Shown here in pieces: positions 46,242-60,185 of a stretch of DNA of 64,000 nucleotides (its first letter is position 1; each line of letters begins with the position of its first letter). The translations under genes and the position numbers were made by a program. The notes under the pieces were generated by a model. That model was not told the DNA's origin, did no database searches, and saw only the letters and a list, made by a program, of their open reading frames with translations. The stretch is from Isoperla grammatica. Taxonomy: Eukaryota > Arthropoda > Insecta > Plecoptera > Perlodidae. Location of the stretch: contig OX246739.1 in NCBI GenBank assembly GCA_945910005.1, forward strand, positions 36,652,608 to 36,716,607, in the 5' to 3' direction.

Positions 46242-49200
46242 TGTGAATACGAGCAACTCGATTGTCTCATCAATTCATGTTTACGTTTTTATAAGGTCGC
46301 GTATCATTCAGTAATTGTTTGAGTTTCCATCTAATAACCGTGTTTCGTAAAACCCCAACTCCAAGTTTGAAATACATCCAATATGCATTAACAATTCAAT
46401 AAAGAGTTCACTGTTTACCATGTTCGTAGCTAACAAGCGCATAATACGGTGGGGACACAATAAACGTTGTAATGTTGCTCCAATGAAAATCAGTTCGTAT
46501 CGGTGGACAATAAATACACAATACACATGCATTCATTAATGTATTATGCATTATGTATGTTATGGGGCGCGTTACTAGGTTATGGCTCTGGTCTGGGAAT
46601 TATATGTAATTCCAAGTAACACCACTGCAAAAGTTCACGCGGGGATCAAAGAATGTCGAATGATAATGTTGATGTGATATGACATTTTAGTAAAATTCTC
46701 AATATTTTGGCACAAAGTGAAGAAAACTGTGGAGCAGAAGTGTAACATATTATTGTATTTTCGGGCTAAGTTAGTGTATGGGGTCACTATATAGTTTCGC
46801 ATCACAGGTCTAGGCAAATTTAAAAATGGTTTAATTCAGGTTAATTGAGGCTCAAATCAATTTGGGGTTTAGTTTTGGGTTTAAGGTCAAAACTTTGTTG
46901 AAGTGTCGTGACATTCATGAACTTATAAACGAGGTTAGTTGGAGATGGAGAACATATTACAGGCCGCGAAAAAAGCTTTGAACCAAAGCTCTTGTCATAG
47001 TAAAAAAAAATTGAAAAACGTTTATTCAACCTGGCTTAAAACATGTTTTGACTTTTGAGTATCGCGAGAGTAGTGTTATGGCTGTGGAATGCCTCGCTAC
47101 TCAATCTAAAATTTTCGTTATATTGTTATTTGTTACATTAGTGTTATAAGTTCATTTTTAAAACAACGATAGATTTTCTCAAATTCTGAGCACGATCGTG
47201 TCTGTTTTGAATGCGGAGATCAATGGACTGACTATGAACGAACAGAAGATACGTCTCATGATCGAACATTTACTATCTGGTCAATGGTGGGTGGTTGCAA
47301 AGTCGGGCCCTATCAACTTGTCATCACATTTATATTGCTCGTAAAATAAAGTTGAGAGCTTTTAGTGTTTCTATTGCAAATAGTCTCCCGGTAACACGTT
47401 ATTTTTGGAGAGCTGCTAGGTAAACACATAACTCCTTGGTTGAAAAATAAAATGAAAAATATTTTGTTTATGGAAGTCTGTAAAATGGGTGTAGATGGGT
47501 CAAGCAGCATTTTGTCTTGTATATATACCCTCGTTCACAAGATGAAAACGCCAGTGGGGGCCGGGGGGGAAGCATCGTGTTATTGGCTGATTGAAATAAT
47601 ATATACTCAGTGCAACATCTAGTATTGTCCGTTTGCCGACCCCGAAACGGACTAAGTAACAGCATTGGTCGAGTATTGCAATCGATTATCTCGATTGCAA
47701 AATTCGATTATGACCGTTTTGAAAATATTCTTAATGAGCTTATAAGATTTACCAACCGTTTCATTTTCTCATAGTTAAACTATATACGATGTGTGTTGAA
47801 CATTTCAATCATTTAAAAATTGCCAACACCCATAATTTATGGGAGGGTGAAAAACGTTTATTACAATGATTAATATTAATTCATTGGATAAGCCCATCAT
47901 TTACGTGGCCTTTATTGAAAATAAGTTATTTCAAATGGGTATAGTTGAACTAATCACTCGAGTTTAAATCTATTTAAAATTGATACAAAGTCAAATCCAG
48001 TGTATGAATCACTTCTTCAATTTCTTGAAGCGTTTTCAAATACTGTTGATTTTACGTTAATTGTCCTTGCCGTCAATGTGAACGGGCGTCGGGCGATGTA
48101 TGACGTAAGATGAAGTCCTAACTGATTAATCGCCCAGTGCCTAATCGACCATCGCTCTGCGGTTGACTGTGTCGTAAGTCACCCCACGTGTAACCGCAGT
48201 GTAGATTGAGCGAGGTCTCTATGTCAGTACAGACCCCGTCCGTCATCTAACCGCATTCTGCACAGACTGTGATCAGTGGCGGGCCTGGCATTCTACTGTA
48301 GCCATGCAATGGATGCGCGTTCAATTGCTCAATGGTATAGTCGCACTATTTATACCCGTGTGTGAGAACGCGAACAAATACTGAGAAAGTGGTTACATAT
48401 CAACATTCGGCTTTCTAAAAACTAAACACCGGATTTAAAAAGTTTCCAACATTTTCATCCTTATGTTTGTTATTTTGGAAGACCATTAAATAATTAATTT
48501 GTTTCTTAAATAACAGCCAGAACGATTGTATTTTTTTTTTATCCAGTTAGTAACATGTAACAACATCCTTTTAATATTGTGTAAAAACTTTGGGACTTAA
48601 CGCGGCTTTAAAAGCTGAGACTCATCTTTCCCCTTGATATGGATAGGAGATGAATGTCTAGTCTAGCCCTAAATCGATTCTAGACTTTCGAGATTCTCCA
48701 GTCAACATGAGTCTACTTCTCTGAGAACCCGATTCTCCATGCCGCACAAGAGCAGTCACTATACAAGTTTTCCCGAAGAAAATAATAACAACAGCCAACA
48801 GAAAAGCTTCTTCTAATTATTGTAACCAGAGTGAGAGAACAATAGGCATTTCTATCATACAAATCTGACAGAAAATGACGCACAGACGTTAGTATTGGAT
48901 TGCACTTTGCAAGACCTCATATAACATGTGAAAAGTTTACTCAATGCATGTCTTGCATTCGCGGACCCTTCACCACCGACTGTGATAATTTGATTAAACA
49001 TTGAAATGTATCATAAACAATATGTCACTAATGAAATATTAATTAGTCACTGGGGAACATATTCGAAGAGAAGAGTTGACATAATGGGCACAGGTGGGAT
49101 TTAGCTACCGTGGTTGGACGGTGTAATTAGCTGTTGGGTTGCTCGAGAAGTGCGATATTTTCAAAAGTAATTAACACCAGTTATGTTATGTTTTTTATGT

Positions 49201-49384
49201 TTTTCACACTAAATATCTGTGAAGTAATGCATGTAATGTAAGTTATGCCTACCTGTATTTCCAGGTATAATTACAACATGAGTGGCAAGTCGTGCATGTG
49301 TGTGTATGTGTGTGTGTGTGCAGTGTGGAAAATATTAATAACGTATAAGGGGGTGGGTCGTGTGGAAACTCTAGAATCCTGACT
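46242..49384. other. Intergenic DNA
   Basis: A short inverted repeat TTGCAATCGA/TCGATTGCAA at about 47676-47700. A possible isolated hAT-like end CAGTGGCGGGCCTGGC at about 48274. No gene recognised. Confidence 0.35.
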
Positions 49385-49625
49385 TTTCCCTCGGGAAAGT
49401 AGCGCGGGAAATTATTCAGGTGCGGCGACGTTAATGTACGGCGGTAAATACGAGCAGGGCGAACAGCTGTTGGCGATGAACACGAACCCGAACACTTGGG
49501 CTCGTTTTATCTCTCGGTGTTTGCGTACCACGTGACGGAGGGCGACTGGTGCGTGCGTGAGTGCGTGGAGGAATGTGCGAGTGGTATGCGGCGCTGCCAC
49601 CCGGGAGTTCGCGGGGCTGCTTGTA
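49385..49625. promoter_or_regulatory. CpG-rich patch
   Basis: About 240 bp with many CpG and GC-rich words (GTACGGCGGTAAATACG, ACCACGTGACGGAGGGCG, GCGGCGCTGCCACCCGGG), including a CACGTG E-box. It contrasts with AT-rich flanks. It could mark an unmethylated promoter. No transcript start is identifiable. Confidence 0.25.
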
Positions 49626-52600
49626 GACAGTATAGCACGAATCTTATTATGTATATTTAGAAAATATAAATGTATTTTTTGTCGTTATATCAAAACAAAT
49701 AATAATAAAAATAATAAAAAATAATCATTGCTAATAATTTAATCATTTCAATTTAAAAATAAAATTACTGTAGGCTATAGTAGATTGTTGCATCAAATTG
49801 TAAACAGTGTTTAAAAACAAACAAACGTTCTTATTTTGGATTTGGAGCAATATTGAATGACTTGAAAGATGAATGAATATTCCGTCCTCCCTGTCAGGTT
49901 AAAAGTGATCGCAGCGGATTATTCACGTTGTTCCACTTATAACTATCCTTCAGCCTGTAAAATTATCATAAAACATAAAATTTACGGCTAATATTTACGC
50001 TATTGACTCATCACGGTGAGTGCACGAGCTGATTAGGACCGGTTGACTATTAGTTACACTCAATAACAAATTAAGATATTAAAGATAGATTAAGATATTG
50101 AAGATAGATAGATAGATGAAGAACTAATTTAGAGTTAACAACGCCGTATCAGCTGCTGTTGTACCTCGTTTGTGCCCAGCTGGAGTTGGGGTGGGTGTAT
50201 CGACCCCTGACCGATGTCTCAAATATTCATGAAACAATTGGCTGAACGAAAGATAGAGCCCAAGTATGTTTTGATTTGTTAGGCTTTAAATATCACTCAA
50301 TTTTATCAAACAGTACTGTGCACTATGTTCTGAGTGAAAAATTAAAAACTGTTAAACGGATTGTTGTATGTTATATGAAATACCTTTCTTTATCAGGTAA
50401 CGATTCTGAAAAACAAATACCAATGATTACTTTTGAATTGTTTCGTCTATCGATATAAAGTTTTGATGTTTATACTTGTTTATGTTGTTATGTTGTTTGT
50501 GTTGTTTTACCGGCGGATAAAAGTAATCACTTAATTATTTTCAACAGTCTTCTTAATGAAGAAACAAAATTTAATTTAATTAAATTTAATTACATTTAAT
50601 TTCAATTTTGTACTCAGAACTTAAAACAAACTAATGTTTTATAAAAGTTAGTTTAACAACTTTTAGTTGATTCAAGTTTCATGAATAGTTGAGGAATCCG
50701 AGAAATAATGGTTAACCTAAACGGAGAATCCACTACTGTGATGTATTATTGCTAGTGAAAGTGGAATGTTTTCTTGTGATCCATCCAACCAAGATGCCAA
50801 TGCAGTGTTGACATAATATTGTAGCGCAGAGAAGCTTTCAAGCATTGTGCAATCATGCACGTGAACGTGACGGTTGATACGTGTTATATATGCACTTACT
50901 GGTGCACTCTACTGACATGACATACTGACATCTCATCGCTGTTGAATGATGACTGATGTTTAACACACGCCTCATCAACTATAGTCCTTGCATCATTTCA
51001 CGTCTGGCGAAACGTAAATAAACATCAACATACAATACATACAGATTTGTGGGTGGGAGATTTTCAGTTTTTGTGAAGAACAACTTGGAACTGGGTAATT
51101 TGAGAAAAATCAGAGAATCGATGACAATATTGAATTATTTTCGCATTCCATCAAAATGTATCACTTTCAAAATACAGTCCTGAGATTTTAGTAAAATCAA
51201 GACCACGTGATTTCTCAGAAGTCTTTAAAATTGTGATTCAATTGCTTAGAGCATGGTCTAGCTAGAACATAGCGGATATTGTTTTTGCAAATTTTTTTAG
51301 AGCATTCTGTAGAATTTACAAAATAAATTGCAAATATCACATTTCTACACATAAGAATTGTATTTTCGAAAAATAGTGAATTTTGTAGAACGAATGTTTT
51401 TTGTAGTCTTACCACAATAGGCTTCAATTATTTCGCTATGGCAACGTACTCAACTGTAAAGTTTGGTTGCAAAGATGTCCGCCAGCCCACAAATGTAATT
51501 CAATTTACACCTATGAATACTCCTTTCTAAAATTGATATATTTATTCAAAATTCTGCTCTCTGATTATCTGTTGTCTTTCTGCTTGTGGTGCAATCAGGC
51601 ACATAATCTCAGCACTGAATGAGTTGTGCACTGCGCTGTCTGATTACAATGGCTGTCCTAATTGTGCCGAGTATGAACTGAGAAGACCACCTCAGCCTTG
51701 CTCGCTGTACATATGTCGGGAAGCTCCCAGCTATAGCGCTGAAGCGCGGGAGCCACCAGGGACCTAACCTAGTTGCGAAAACTTTCGGCACAGAAATCAA
51801 CTCTGGATCGAGGAGATAAAACTAACTTCCTGTCAGGGTCAGACTGCATCGAGAACGTCGTGTGTGCGCATGTGTGCCGACCTTACCAGACAGGCGTTCT
51901 ATCGAGTGAAGCATGTCAGAATGGGTTTTATGTAGAGATCCGTATAACCCTAAAACTACAGAATTTAGGTACATTCATAGTCATTTTTGTCGTAACTAAT
52001 ACAATTTGGTTATTCATGTTTTTGCTAATGTTTTGTTAGTTTTAGCTTTTTTTTATTGTTTAAGTAAAAAGTGTAAATTTTATGTCCCGGATTGTGTTAC
52101 GGAAATCCAATTTTGTTTGGAAAATGTAAATTTTTTTTAATTATAAAAATAGACACTTATTAATCATTTGTTAATTTGTAATTTGTAACTTTTATTGTAA
52201 AAAAAGTTTAATTTTTTAAGTTTTTAAAATTATTTCAACTTTGTGAGCACGTGTCTTGCATTCTCTTTTATTTCCTCCACCACCACTTCGAGAGGCGCCT
52301 ATAAAGAACCTTCAAAACGTTGAATCACAAACGACTCTGCAGTTTCCCTTGAATGTTACAACCGGACGGAAGTAAGCCGGTCCAACACAACACTTGCATA
52401 GCAATGCAACACACAAGGCCGCCTTCTGCCGCCCAAAGCCGCATCTAATGTCTCGACATGTGTGGTCCCAAGAAGACAGACAATCATCTGTGACGGTTGT
52501 GTTCTAAGTTCTAACGAGGAGCAGACGTCGCCCGGAGGATGTGGAGAACAGATCAACAACGACAACTACATTGTTCTAAACGCCGATACGACGTCGTCCA

Positions 52601-54119
52601 GTCTGTCTGTATAGACGCACCGTGTCCCCCCTGGGCGAGACAAGCAACTCAATAACTACATCAAGTTAGGACGTAATTGTGTTTTTATTGGCCTACTGAA
52701 CGAGAACTGAGCCCCAAGGTAGATCGGGATGAATTAATTTAGGATCTCTGCTGTCATTATCTATAAGACTATATAACTATCAGGGAGCTAAATTAAATAT
52801 TGATTAATTCAGCGGTCTATAATGTAGCCTTTACAGGTCACGTCACAAAAAGTCTGATCTTCACGCTATTATTGTTGTTTGTATTATATTTTTCATTTTT
52901 TCCCTGTTTTTTTACATTATTTTTATGTTTATTATTATACTTGGTTTTTTTTAGTACGGGTTGGTAGTGACTCATCCTTGTGTTTGGGGCTGTGCTATTT
53001 CTGTCAACCCCTATATTCACTACGCATGAATGGGTCATACATTATAGATAAAATAGACAAATACAAAATAAATTAACCTTTTGTCAAGTAGATGTGAAAT
53101 ATTTATTGATGAAGGATGATAACGTTGTATGGCCCATCAGTTCAGTGGTTTGCTTTCTATGAATCAACACCAGTCACCAATGGAGTGGTATATTATCTCA
53201 AAGATGGTTGCACAATAATTTGTCTGCACTCTGTACGGATCTGTCAAATGTCAATCAATGAATCGGAAAACTGAATGTTAGTTTATGGTAACCGTTGTTA
53301 ATTCTGACTGAGGACATGGCATAGTGGCTCAGTGGCTGTGATCGTCATAAGTATCATGATAATCAAAATATTTTCTCAGGCTCTGTCTGCATGGTTGAAC
53401 CAAAATGATTCTACCAAATTAATTATATCCTCTGAACATGGGGTCTTGAACTCCCTCCATGCGCTCCATTTGAAATGCTTTCCAAAACGCGCAATTGCCC
53501 TCACCTGTAAACCAATCCTCTGACATTGATCCTCAACAACACAAACAAGTTCCAGGTCCGGAAATGGATCTATCGAGAACCCACACACACGCATCTTATT
53601 CTGTATTCGAATCTTTCACTCAACTCCCACCGAGCCGAGTCTCACAATGATGTACAATAATATTGTGTTACGACAAGAACGCGCCCACCGGCTGTGGTCG
53701 GGGGTGGGGGTGGGGGAAGGGGGGAAGCAATCAGAAACACGTCGACTTTTTGCTGCCATCCCCCGAGATTTAGGCCTTCAGACTCCATATTGTCTCTCGT
53801 AGAGGATTATATTCTGTCATAGATTAATTGGTCACTGGTTGAGAACTAATTGCAGCCCCACATGGCTTAACGCGCGCTAAGCTCGTCCGTCCTACGTACG
53901 ATGACGACCGTCTGAGATATTTTTAATAAGGCGCTGTCTCAATATGACTCCCCCGCTCCCATTGATTCCCCACCCCTACCCCCACCCCACTTCAACCATC
54001 CACTGTGTGTGCTTTATCTGTTTTTCTTTTTAATGGCCTCCAATATGAAGTTCATCTTACTCAGCCCCATCACCCTCCGTCCCTTCAACCATCCATCCCT
54101 CTCTCTCTCTTTCGCTCTC

Positions 54120-54122
<3 letters not shown>
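49626..54122. other. Long intergenic stretch
   Basis: No gene recognised. A GATA run near 50095-50116, a TTTAATTTAATTAAATTTAA patch near 50566-50600, and a tRNA A-box-like TGGCTCAGTGGC at about 53326 without a convincing B box. Confidence 0.35.

Positions 54123-54152
<30 letters not shown>
54123..54152. repeat. (CT)n microsatellite
   Basis: About 15 CT units preceded by an interrupted CT-rich stretch from 54098. Confidence 0.95.
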
Positions 54153-54155
<3 letters not shown>

Positions 54156-55796
54156 CCGTCTTGGACTGTTGGGAGAAGTCAATACATGATTGAACAGCCA
54201 CAATGGCCCCAAAAGTGACAACATACGAGTCTATATGATCTCGCGGAAGAGGTCTTCGGACCCTCCTATATTCTTGCATAACACTCAGTTATGGTTGCAA
54301 AAATAATGTAAATATAATAACCGTTTATAGGTTTTCTAAAAATAATGATTGATATCTGTTTTAAAAAGAATACATCTCTTTATGTATGTATCCCATATAC
54401 GGTAGTATTAAAGGTAAAAAAAAGGATGATTGCACACATTAATGGTTGTTATAGAAATGTATAAATAATTAATTCAAAATAATAGGATACATAAAATATC
54501 GTTTAATTATTATAATTTATACAGTTACTTATACCTATTGCAAACATCGTGCATACCATATTTATAAATCACGTAGGATAGACGGTTGTTGTAATTTGTA
54601 AAGATAACAAATATGTCAGTAACAAGTGCACTCACTGCCCGGTGTTGCAAGAACAACGGGTGTTTTATAATACAGAATGCATTCGATTCAAGGTTATAAC
54701 TGCAATGATTAATGGTCAACAATGCAAGCAGTCTCATTTCCTTTCTCGTGCTCTCTCGTACTCTCTCGTAGTCTTCGAGCTTTCTCGCTCTCTCTTGTTC
54801 GGCTTTCAAGCTACAAGATGACTTTTCCAGTGCAGCGTTCTTGATTGTCATTTCTAATGGATAGCTCTTTTCATTGAACGTTACTTTTAATGGATGACTT
54901 TTTAAAATGGATCCCTCTCTAGTCCGCCCCTACCACAGGGGCTGCAATTAGCGGCATCCTAACCCATGTTATGTAGGGCGCACGACGGCCTAATTGAAAT
55001 ACGCTCACCGAAACCCGACAAAGCCTATTCTTTCAACTATCCAAGGGATTAAAAGTAGTGTATTGGTCAAATTACGATCTGTTAAATTCGAGAAAGATGA
55101 AGTAGTACGTACATGTTTGTAATCAAATGCTAATGTCAAATTGGACTTTAAACTTTCGTAGGTAGAAAGGGATCTTACAAACTTTGGATGGGTGCAATCT
55201 TACAAAGTTGAAATCATTTATAAAATAAGATGTGAGTGTAGAGGTTTAAACAATTTTGTTTTTAAATGTATAGCGAAAAATTAATGGTTTTCAGAGATAC
55301 GTTTTTTTTGTTGAAACCTAGAAATAATAAATCAAACAAACTCCTGCTGGGAAGTGAATCAAATGTCTCCCAATTGCAGGCTGAATTTTTATCCTAAATG
55401 AGTTTAGTAAATTTAATTTGTAAAGGGAATCCGTATTAATCATTTGTTTTTATCAGTGGGGTGCATTATTCTTACAGTTGCAACCAGTGGCTGGGCCAAC
55501 CCTTTGTCTAAATGTCTATTGTCTGCCCTTCAAACCATCAGTGACAGTGACACGTGATCCAAGTATTTACCATGTGTCGTTAGTTTGTCTCCAGACTGTA
55601 CACTTGTGAAGCAGACTTCATTCAAAACGACACACGATGAGTTTTAATAATGGATCGTGACGTCACTGATGGATTAGAGTTTGTTCTCGTTTTAAGAGAT
55701 GATTGAGTCTTTTCGACTCGCGGTGGAGCGTTTTAATTGAAATTTTAAACATTTACGAAGCCTGTATATCGATCGTGAAACTTTTTCTCATGTTTT
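54153..55796. other. Intergenic DNA
   Basis: A small imperfect CTCTCGTACTCTCTCGTAGT repeat near 54750-54790. The 108-codon minus frame at 54525-54851 has no recognisable motif. Confidence 0.35.
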
Positions 55797-55880
55797 GTTC
55801 TCTTTTTTTTCGCAGGTAAGTGGGCGAGTCGTAGTGTTGAAAACTCTTTGCGGACGACTGTACATCCCCGCCTCACCGTG
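55797..55880 (+). other. Recurrent 80-bp element with juxtaposed acceptor-like and donor-like sites, copy 2
   Basis: TTCTCTTTTTTTTCGCAG is followed at once by GTAAGTGGGCGAGTCG and ends CATCCCCGCCTCACCGTG. It is about 91 percent identical to 32437-32514, in the same orientation, 23 kb away. Confidence 0.65.
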
Positions 55881-56848
55881 ACCAGGTTTCTATTACTTAC
55901 ATTGTGTTTACTTTCGATAATCATCAAATCTGTGGCGTCATCTCCAATCACAACAAAACACAACATACACAACAAACGGGTTACGATGTAAACTAAACAA
56001 TATTGCAGATTGATTTCGGTTGCATTAAATTTGTATTTTAGGCGTACTCGTTAGTAATTATTTATATTATTTCAAGGCCGTCAGTTCCATAGAGGAGGTT
56101 TTGTAAACATAATGTCAGATAGTCTCGTGGGCACAATGGCCATCCTCGTGCCCACTACAGAAACTTGTTTATTATAATTAATGACTTATAATGTAAAATG
56201 TGAATTTTAAAATTGACGGAAGCCAGAATAATTTGAAGTAATTCAATTAAGTACTTTTCCATTTTGAGCCGTATAATTGATTTCGACAGATTAATTAATT
56301 TGTTTTATGTTGAATGATTTTCCCATTTGAATAACGTGTGATTTAAAACATTTTTGATTGCCATGAGTTGCTATAGGTATGGAACTGACCGCGTGCCCTT
56401 GCAGTAGAGCCGCCCCCGAGTAGGGGATGGCTGGCCATGCACACTGTCGGCAGCTGGAGGAGCGGAGGGTCAGTAGTAGAACACACAAGTCAATGCGCGC
56501 TATTGTGTAGATGCTCCACGGGATAATGTAATTAATACATGGGTTACCCTCTATGGTTTGGGAGACGCATTACTGGAGGTCAGGTGCAGAGGGGGGTATG
56601 GGATTCTAGTGTGTGCCTAATAGTGATGTTTATATGTACGTATTGAGTACGATCTAAATTTGTGCAGGGTTAAAATGTGATCACTGTATAATAGGTCTTA
56701 CTTGATTCAGTCGAGAATTATTTCGTTTCAATGATGCGCACTTAGGTAATTGATGGCGAATCAATAGACATGAAATTATGAAAACTGCGCTAGGAAGTAA
56801 GAATGGTAAACATCAAAAACTTGCTATGACGCTGTCAAGGTTGGAATG

Positions 56849-56881
<33 letters not shown>

Positions 56882-57554
56882 TGATGTAATGCTTGGAAAC
56901 ACCATCTTTGATATGAACCCCTCCAATAAATTGTCATTACCGTTTCATGAATTCTCCTTCCCCTAAAAAAGGAAGAAACCACGCTGTGCTCGAGGATATT
57001 TTTTTGTCTGTTTTAAGAAATATTATTGCTGAATTTCGTTCCATGTACTATTGAGCTTGAGGAAAGTTTACTTTGGTTGGGCGCAATTTTGTTCTCGATA
57101 GAGTTACACAACGCAGACGTACCTTCAGTATATCGCAGCAAATCTCTAGAAAACAAATGTCAATGCTATATTAATTCCAATACAATTAAAGATCATGTTA
57201 TTGATTGATTACTTATTTTTTTGTATATTTTGATAATGAGCATGTCACAAGCAAACCATTGGAGTGGGTGGCACAAAACACTATCCCCCCAACCCATTCT
57301 TTCCCACGCGAGCGTCGTAACAGAAAGCAAAAAGAAGTCCGACGCGGGGCGCTTGTAAATAAGACGTCTGAGGACGGTGTGAATAACGAGCTACGATTCC
57401 AAGTCCTTGTCTCTCTGTTCCACGACTCACGAGAGCTTTATTATGCCCGTCCTCCGTTGAATTGTGTCACGCTGAACTCAGTACTGATATAATTAATTCA
57501 ATCTCAAAGGCAGGATTTCCTGTGACATCAGCGCCGTGCGTAGGTTGCGGCCCG
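55881..57554. other. Intergenic DNA
   Basis: An (ATA)n microsatellite at about 56848-56880. No gene recognised. Confidence 0.4.
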
Positions 57555-57840
57555 ACTTGGAACTAAATCGTCACGCGCACGCAATTGCACGGTGCAATTA
57601 CGCGCGTGCGTGCGTGCGTGTGAATGCCGTTTGTTTATGTTCTAAAGTTTGAACATACGCGGTCTTGTAATTTATGAACGCAGCGTCGCAGCGAGACTAA
57701 CGCACAACTTAAACATGCGTCGAGGGGAAATTCGAGAAAAATTATTACAACCGATCTATTTAATGTGAGCTATAAATACGGGTGAACCCCTTCTTCTTGG
57801 TGCATCCATCTAGCGGCGAGATAGTGAAGCTTGCCATATT
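57555..57840 (+). promoter_or_regulatory. Possible TATA-type promoter beside a CpG-rich palindrome
   Basis: An imperfect palindrome at about 57565-57608 (CGCGCACGCAATTGCAC against GTGCAATTACGCGCGTGCG) lies in a CpG-rich patch. A consensus-like TATAAATACGGG follows at about 57769, with pyrimidine-rich CCTTCTTCTTGG some 20-30 bp downstream. No downstream ORF is recognised, so a non-coding or spliced transcript, or chance, are all possible. Confidence 0.22.
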
Positions 57841-57975
57841 ACAGTGTTGTGATGTATGCTAGGCGTTGCGGGTATCACACGAGCACACGCACACGCGAAC
57901 CTCACACGTGTACGCACATACACAAACATTTGTAGACACACATGCTCACTAGCAAGTACGCATCCAAACACTAGC

Positions 57976-57981
57976 AGACAT

Positions 57982-58020
<39 letters not shown>

Positions 58021-58067
58021 CACACATACACACACACATGCTCACTCGCAAGTACGCATCCAAACAC

Positions 58068-58111
<44 letters not shown>
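57976..58111. repeat. Duplicated (CAGA)n microsatellite block
   Basis: Two (CAGA)n runs (about 57976-58020 and 58070-58111). Each is preceded by an almost identical segment ACACATGCTCACT(A/C)GCAAG, then TACGCATCCAAACACTAG, so a unit of about 90 bp has been duplicated together with its microsatellite. Confidence 0.92.
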
Positions 58112-58113
<2 letters not shown>

Positions 58114-58159
58114 CACAATAGTTAACTTTGAGTGACTCGTAGGTCTTGTGCGCCTATTC

Positions 58160-58380
58160 CTGCTTCCAATAAAGAAAGTTCAGGGCTCGATTCCCGGTTC
58201 GTGCTAGGGTTTTTTTAATTTTGGAAATTGACTTACATCTGTGTATATTGCTGTATGTTAACGGGGACTTAGGAGCTATCATAGCAACGAAGCACAAACT
58301 AATTGGTATATATGACCCCCACTGAAAATCATTCTTTGTAACAGAGTTGGTAGACAATAAAAACAAATCAATTCCATTTT
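58160..58380 (+). mobile_element. SINE-like repeat, family 3, with tRNA-like head
   Basis: GGGCTCGATTCCCGG (58183-58197) is B-box-like. It is followed by GGACTTAGGAGCTATCATAG, CCCACTGAAAATCA and AACAGAGTTGGTAGACAATA. The later blocks recur inverted at 9830-10000 and in part at 11770-11890. The head's 5' half is degenerate. Confidence 0.55.
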
Positions 58381-59759
58381 TTAAATTTTAATTGTTTATG
58401 GTAATGAGCACATACCTATTGACTGTCAGTATTCAGTGGGAGAGAAGATTGAGTAAAATTCAATTCTCTGTTTCCTCCCCGTTCTGTCCCGCGCCGAACT
58501 ATGAGTGACCAAGTCCATCCTCCACTCGTTACACCCCTCACGTCCCCGCCTAGATCCCATAACCCAGTCTCCTCACAGCCCCACTGAAGGCCGCACACGC
58601 AATCCATGGGACTGGACACACTTCACAACATAATTTTAGGATTTCATTTTTCATAATATATTAAATGTAAATAGCTTACTAATTACATATTTCTACATAT
58701 TTGTGTAATTCAAAAGCATTATAAAACTTAATTGATAATATGCCATTGCCAGCCCTTTTGAACTTCATGTTCTATTTGACATTGCGTTGCCACAGGACAC
58801 CTCTCAAAATGACATTATATTGTTTTGATTGACCGTGTCTAAAGACACATTTACCCTCTCCCCCCCTCCAATACTACATCTCAGTCACCCTCAATGCTTG
58901 GAGGTTTTAAAACTCCGCTAGTACTACTCAAAAGACCTTGTATTCTCTTGAGATATTCAAAAAGTTAGAGCGCGGGTGCTGACCATGTAAATATACACTG
59001 TGTAATTGAAAGAACTCCTAGTGATAAAAACAGCAATATTTATAAGTACCCGCTTGTTTACTTCAACAACGCCTTTCTCGGAATGGTGTTCTAGTTTCAG
59101 CTCTGGTTGTTCCACAGTCCACACTCATCCGGCCCCACCTAACCAACTTCGCGCGCAAATAAACGCATTCCCTGTTCGCCTTTCTGCTAAAAACACCATC
59201 TGGTAGTCTTTGGCCATTACATTGTTTTTCTATCCTCTTTGGAATGAATATGACGAGCTGCAGCCGCCTGCTATTAACAAATCTGTGACTCCTTCAAAGG
59301 AGCAGCGCTCATTCCCCTTCCCCTCCCCCTTCCACTTCCACTTCTTTTAGTACAGAGAAGTAAGAAACATTATTCACTTTAATTACAAAGCTCTGCGCGG
59401 AGTAGACGAGTGAATATTTAACAACGGGCAAGACTCAAGAAAAACAACACTGCTTGGGGAGGGGTGGTGGAGAAGGGAATGGGGGGGGGGGTATGCCAAA
59501 TACACTGCTACACTTGTAAAACTGAGAGCCATTAATTGTCCAAGCAAACTAGGCCGTATTCCGTCGCTAACTCTCTTACATATACAACACATACATGCAG
59601 TAAATTAGTGTTGTAGCTGTTGTCGAAACTGCCATAACCGAATAGTTAAAGCCTTATCGACAGGTGGCGTCATCAGTTCTGCATATTGTGGCTCCCTTGT
59701 ATATAATAACGTGCAAATACACTTCACTCCGCTAACAACACAGCGCTGTGAGTATGTAC
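58381..59759. other. Intergenic DNA
   Basis: A G-run at 59488-59497. No gene recognised. Confidence 0.35.
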
Positions 59760-60185
59760 ATGTGGCGCAACTATCGACTTGACCTGCAACCATAACTCAA
59801 CAGTATACCATCAATATAGCCAAGTGCATAAGCAAACAATACCATTTGATCGTAGACATCTTGGAGTGCTATTGTGTTGTGTTTCCTAGGGAGCTGTTTC
59901 CTGTATATTGTGTTCTATAGCCGACAAGTGGCGCAGCTATCGACTCGACCTGGAACTAAACTATTTTTATATCATCACCCACATACACCTGTTATTGACC
60001 TTGTTGCTCTCGGGCGGGTACATTCCAATAAATACAATACAATACAATACAATACATGCATGCAGCTATTGCCACAATATACCTAACTCGATACGCAAAC
60101 AATACAATTTCTTGATCGTTGAAGTCTAGGCCGCTAGGAAGCGCTAGTCTCTACTTCCGTGTGTTTCCTGTATTATGTTCTGGAA
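59760..60185 (+). repeat. Interleaved diverged duplications with a retroelement tail
   Basis: TGTGGCGCAACTATCGACTT at 59761 recurs as AAGTGGCGCAGCTATCGACT at 59926. GCAAACAATACCATTTGATC at 59833 recurs as GCAAACAATACAATTTCTTG at 60096, each followed by TGTTTCCT-type sequence. CTCGGGCGGGTACATTCCAA, then AATAAATACAATAC with (AATAC)n at 60033-60055, looks like a LINE/SINE 3' end. Confidence 0.5.

Noticed and set aside
48270..48300. hAT element starting CAGTGGCGGGCCTGGC
   Set aside because: Only one terminus is visible, with no partner end or 8-bp duplication.
53310..53360. SINE or tRNA head at TGGCTCAGTGGC
   Set aside because: The A-box-like word stands alone. No B box lies at a suitable distance and no repeated body is present.
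54009..54279. Ser/Leu-rich or Arg/Glu-rich frames
   Set aside because: They come from the (CT)n microsatellite read on either strand.
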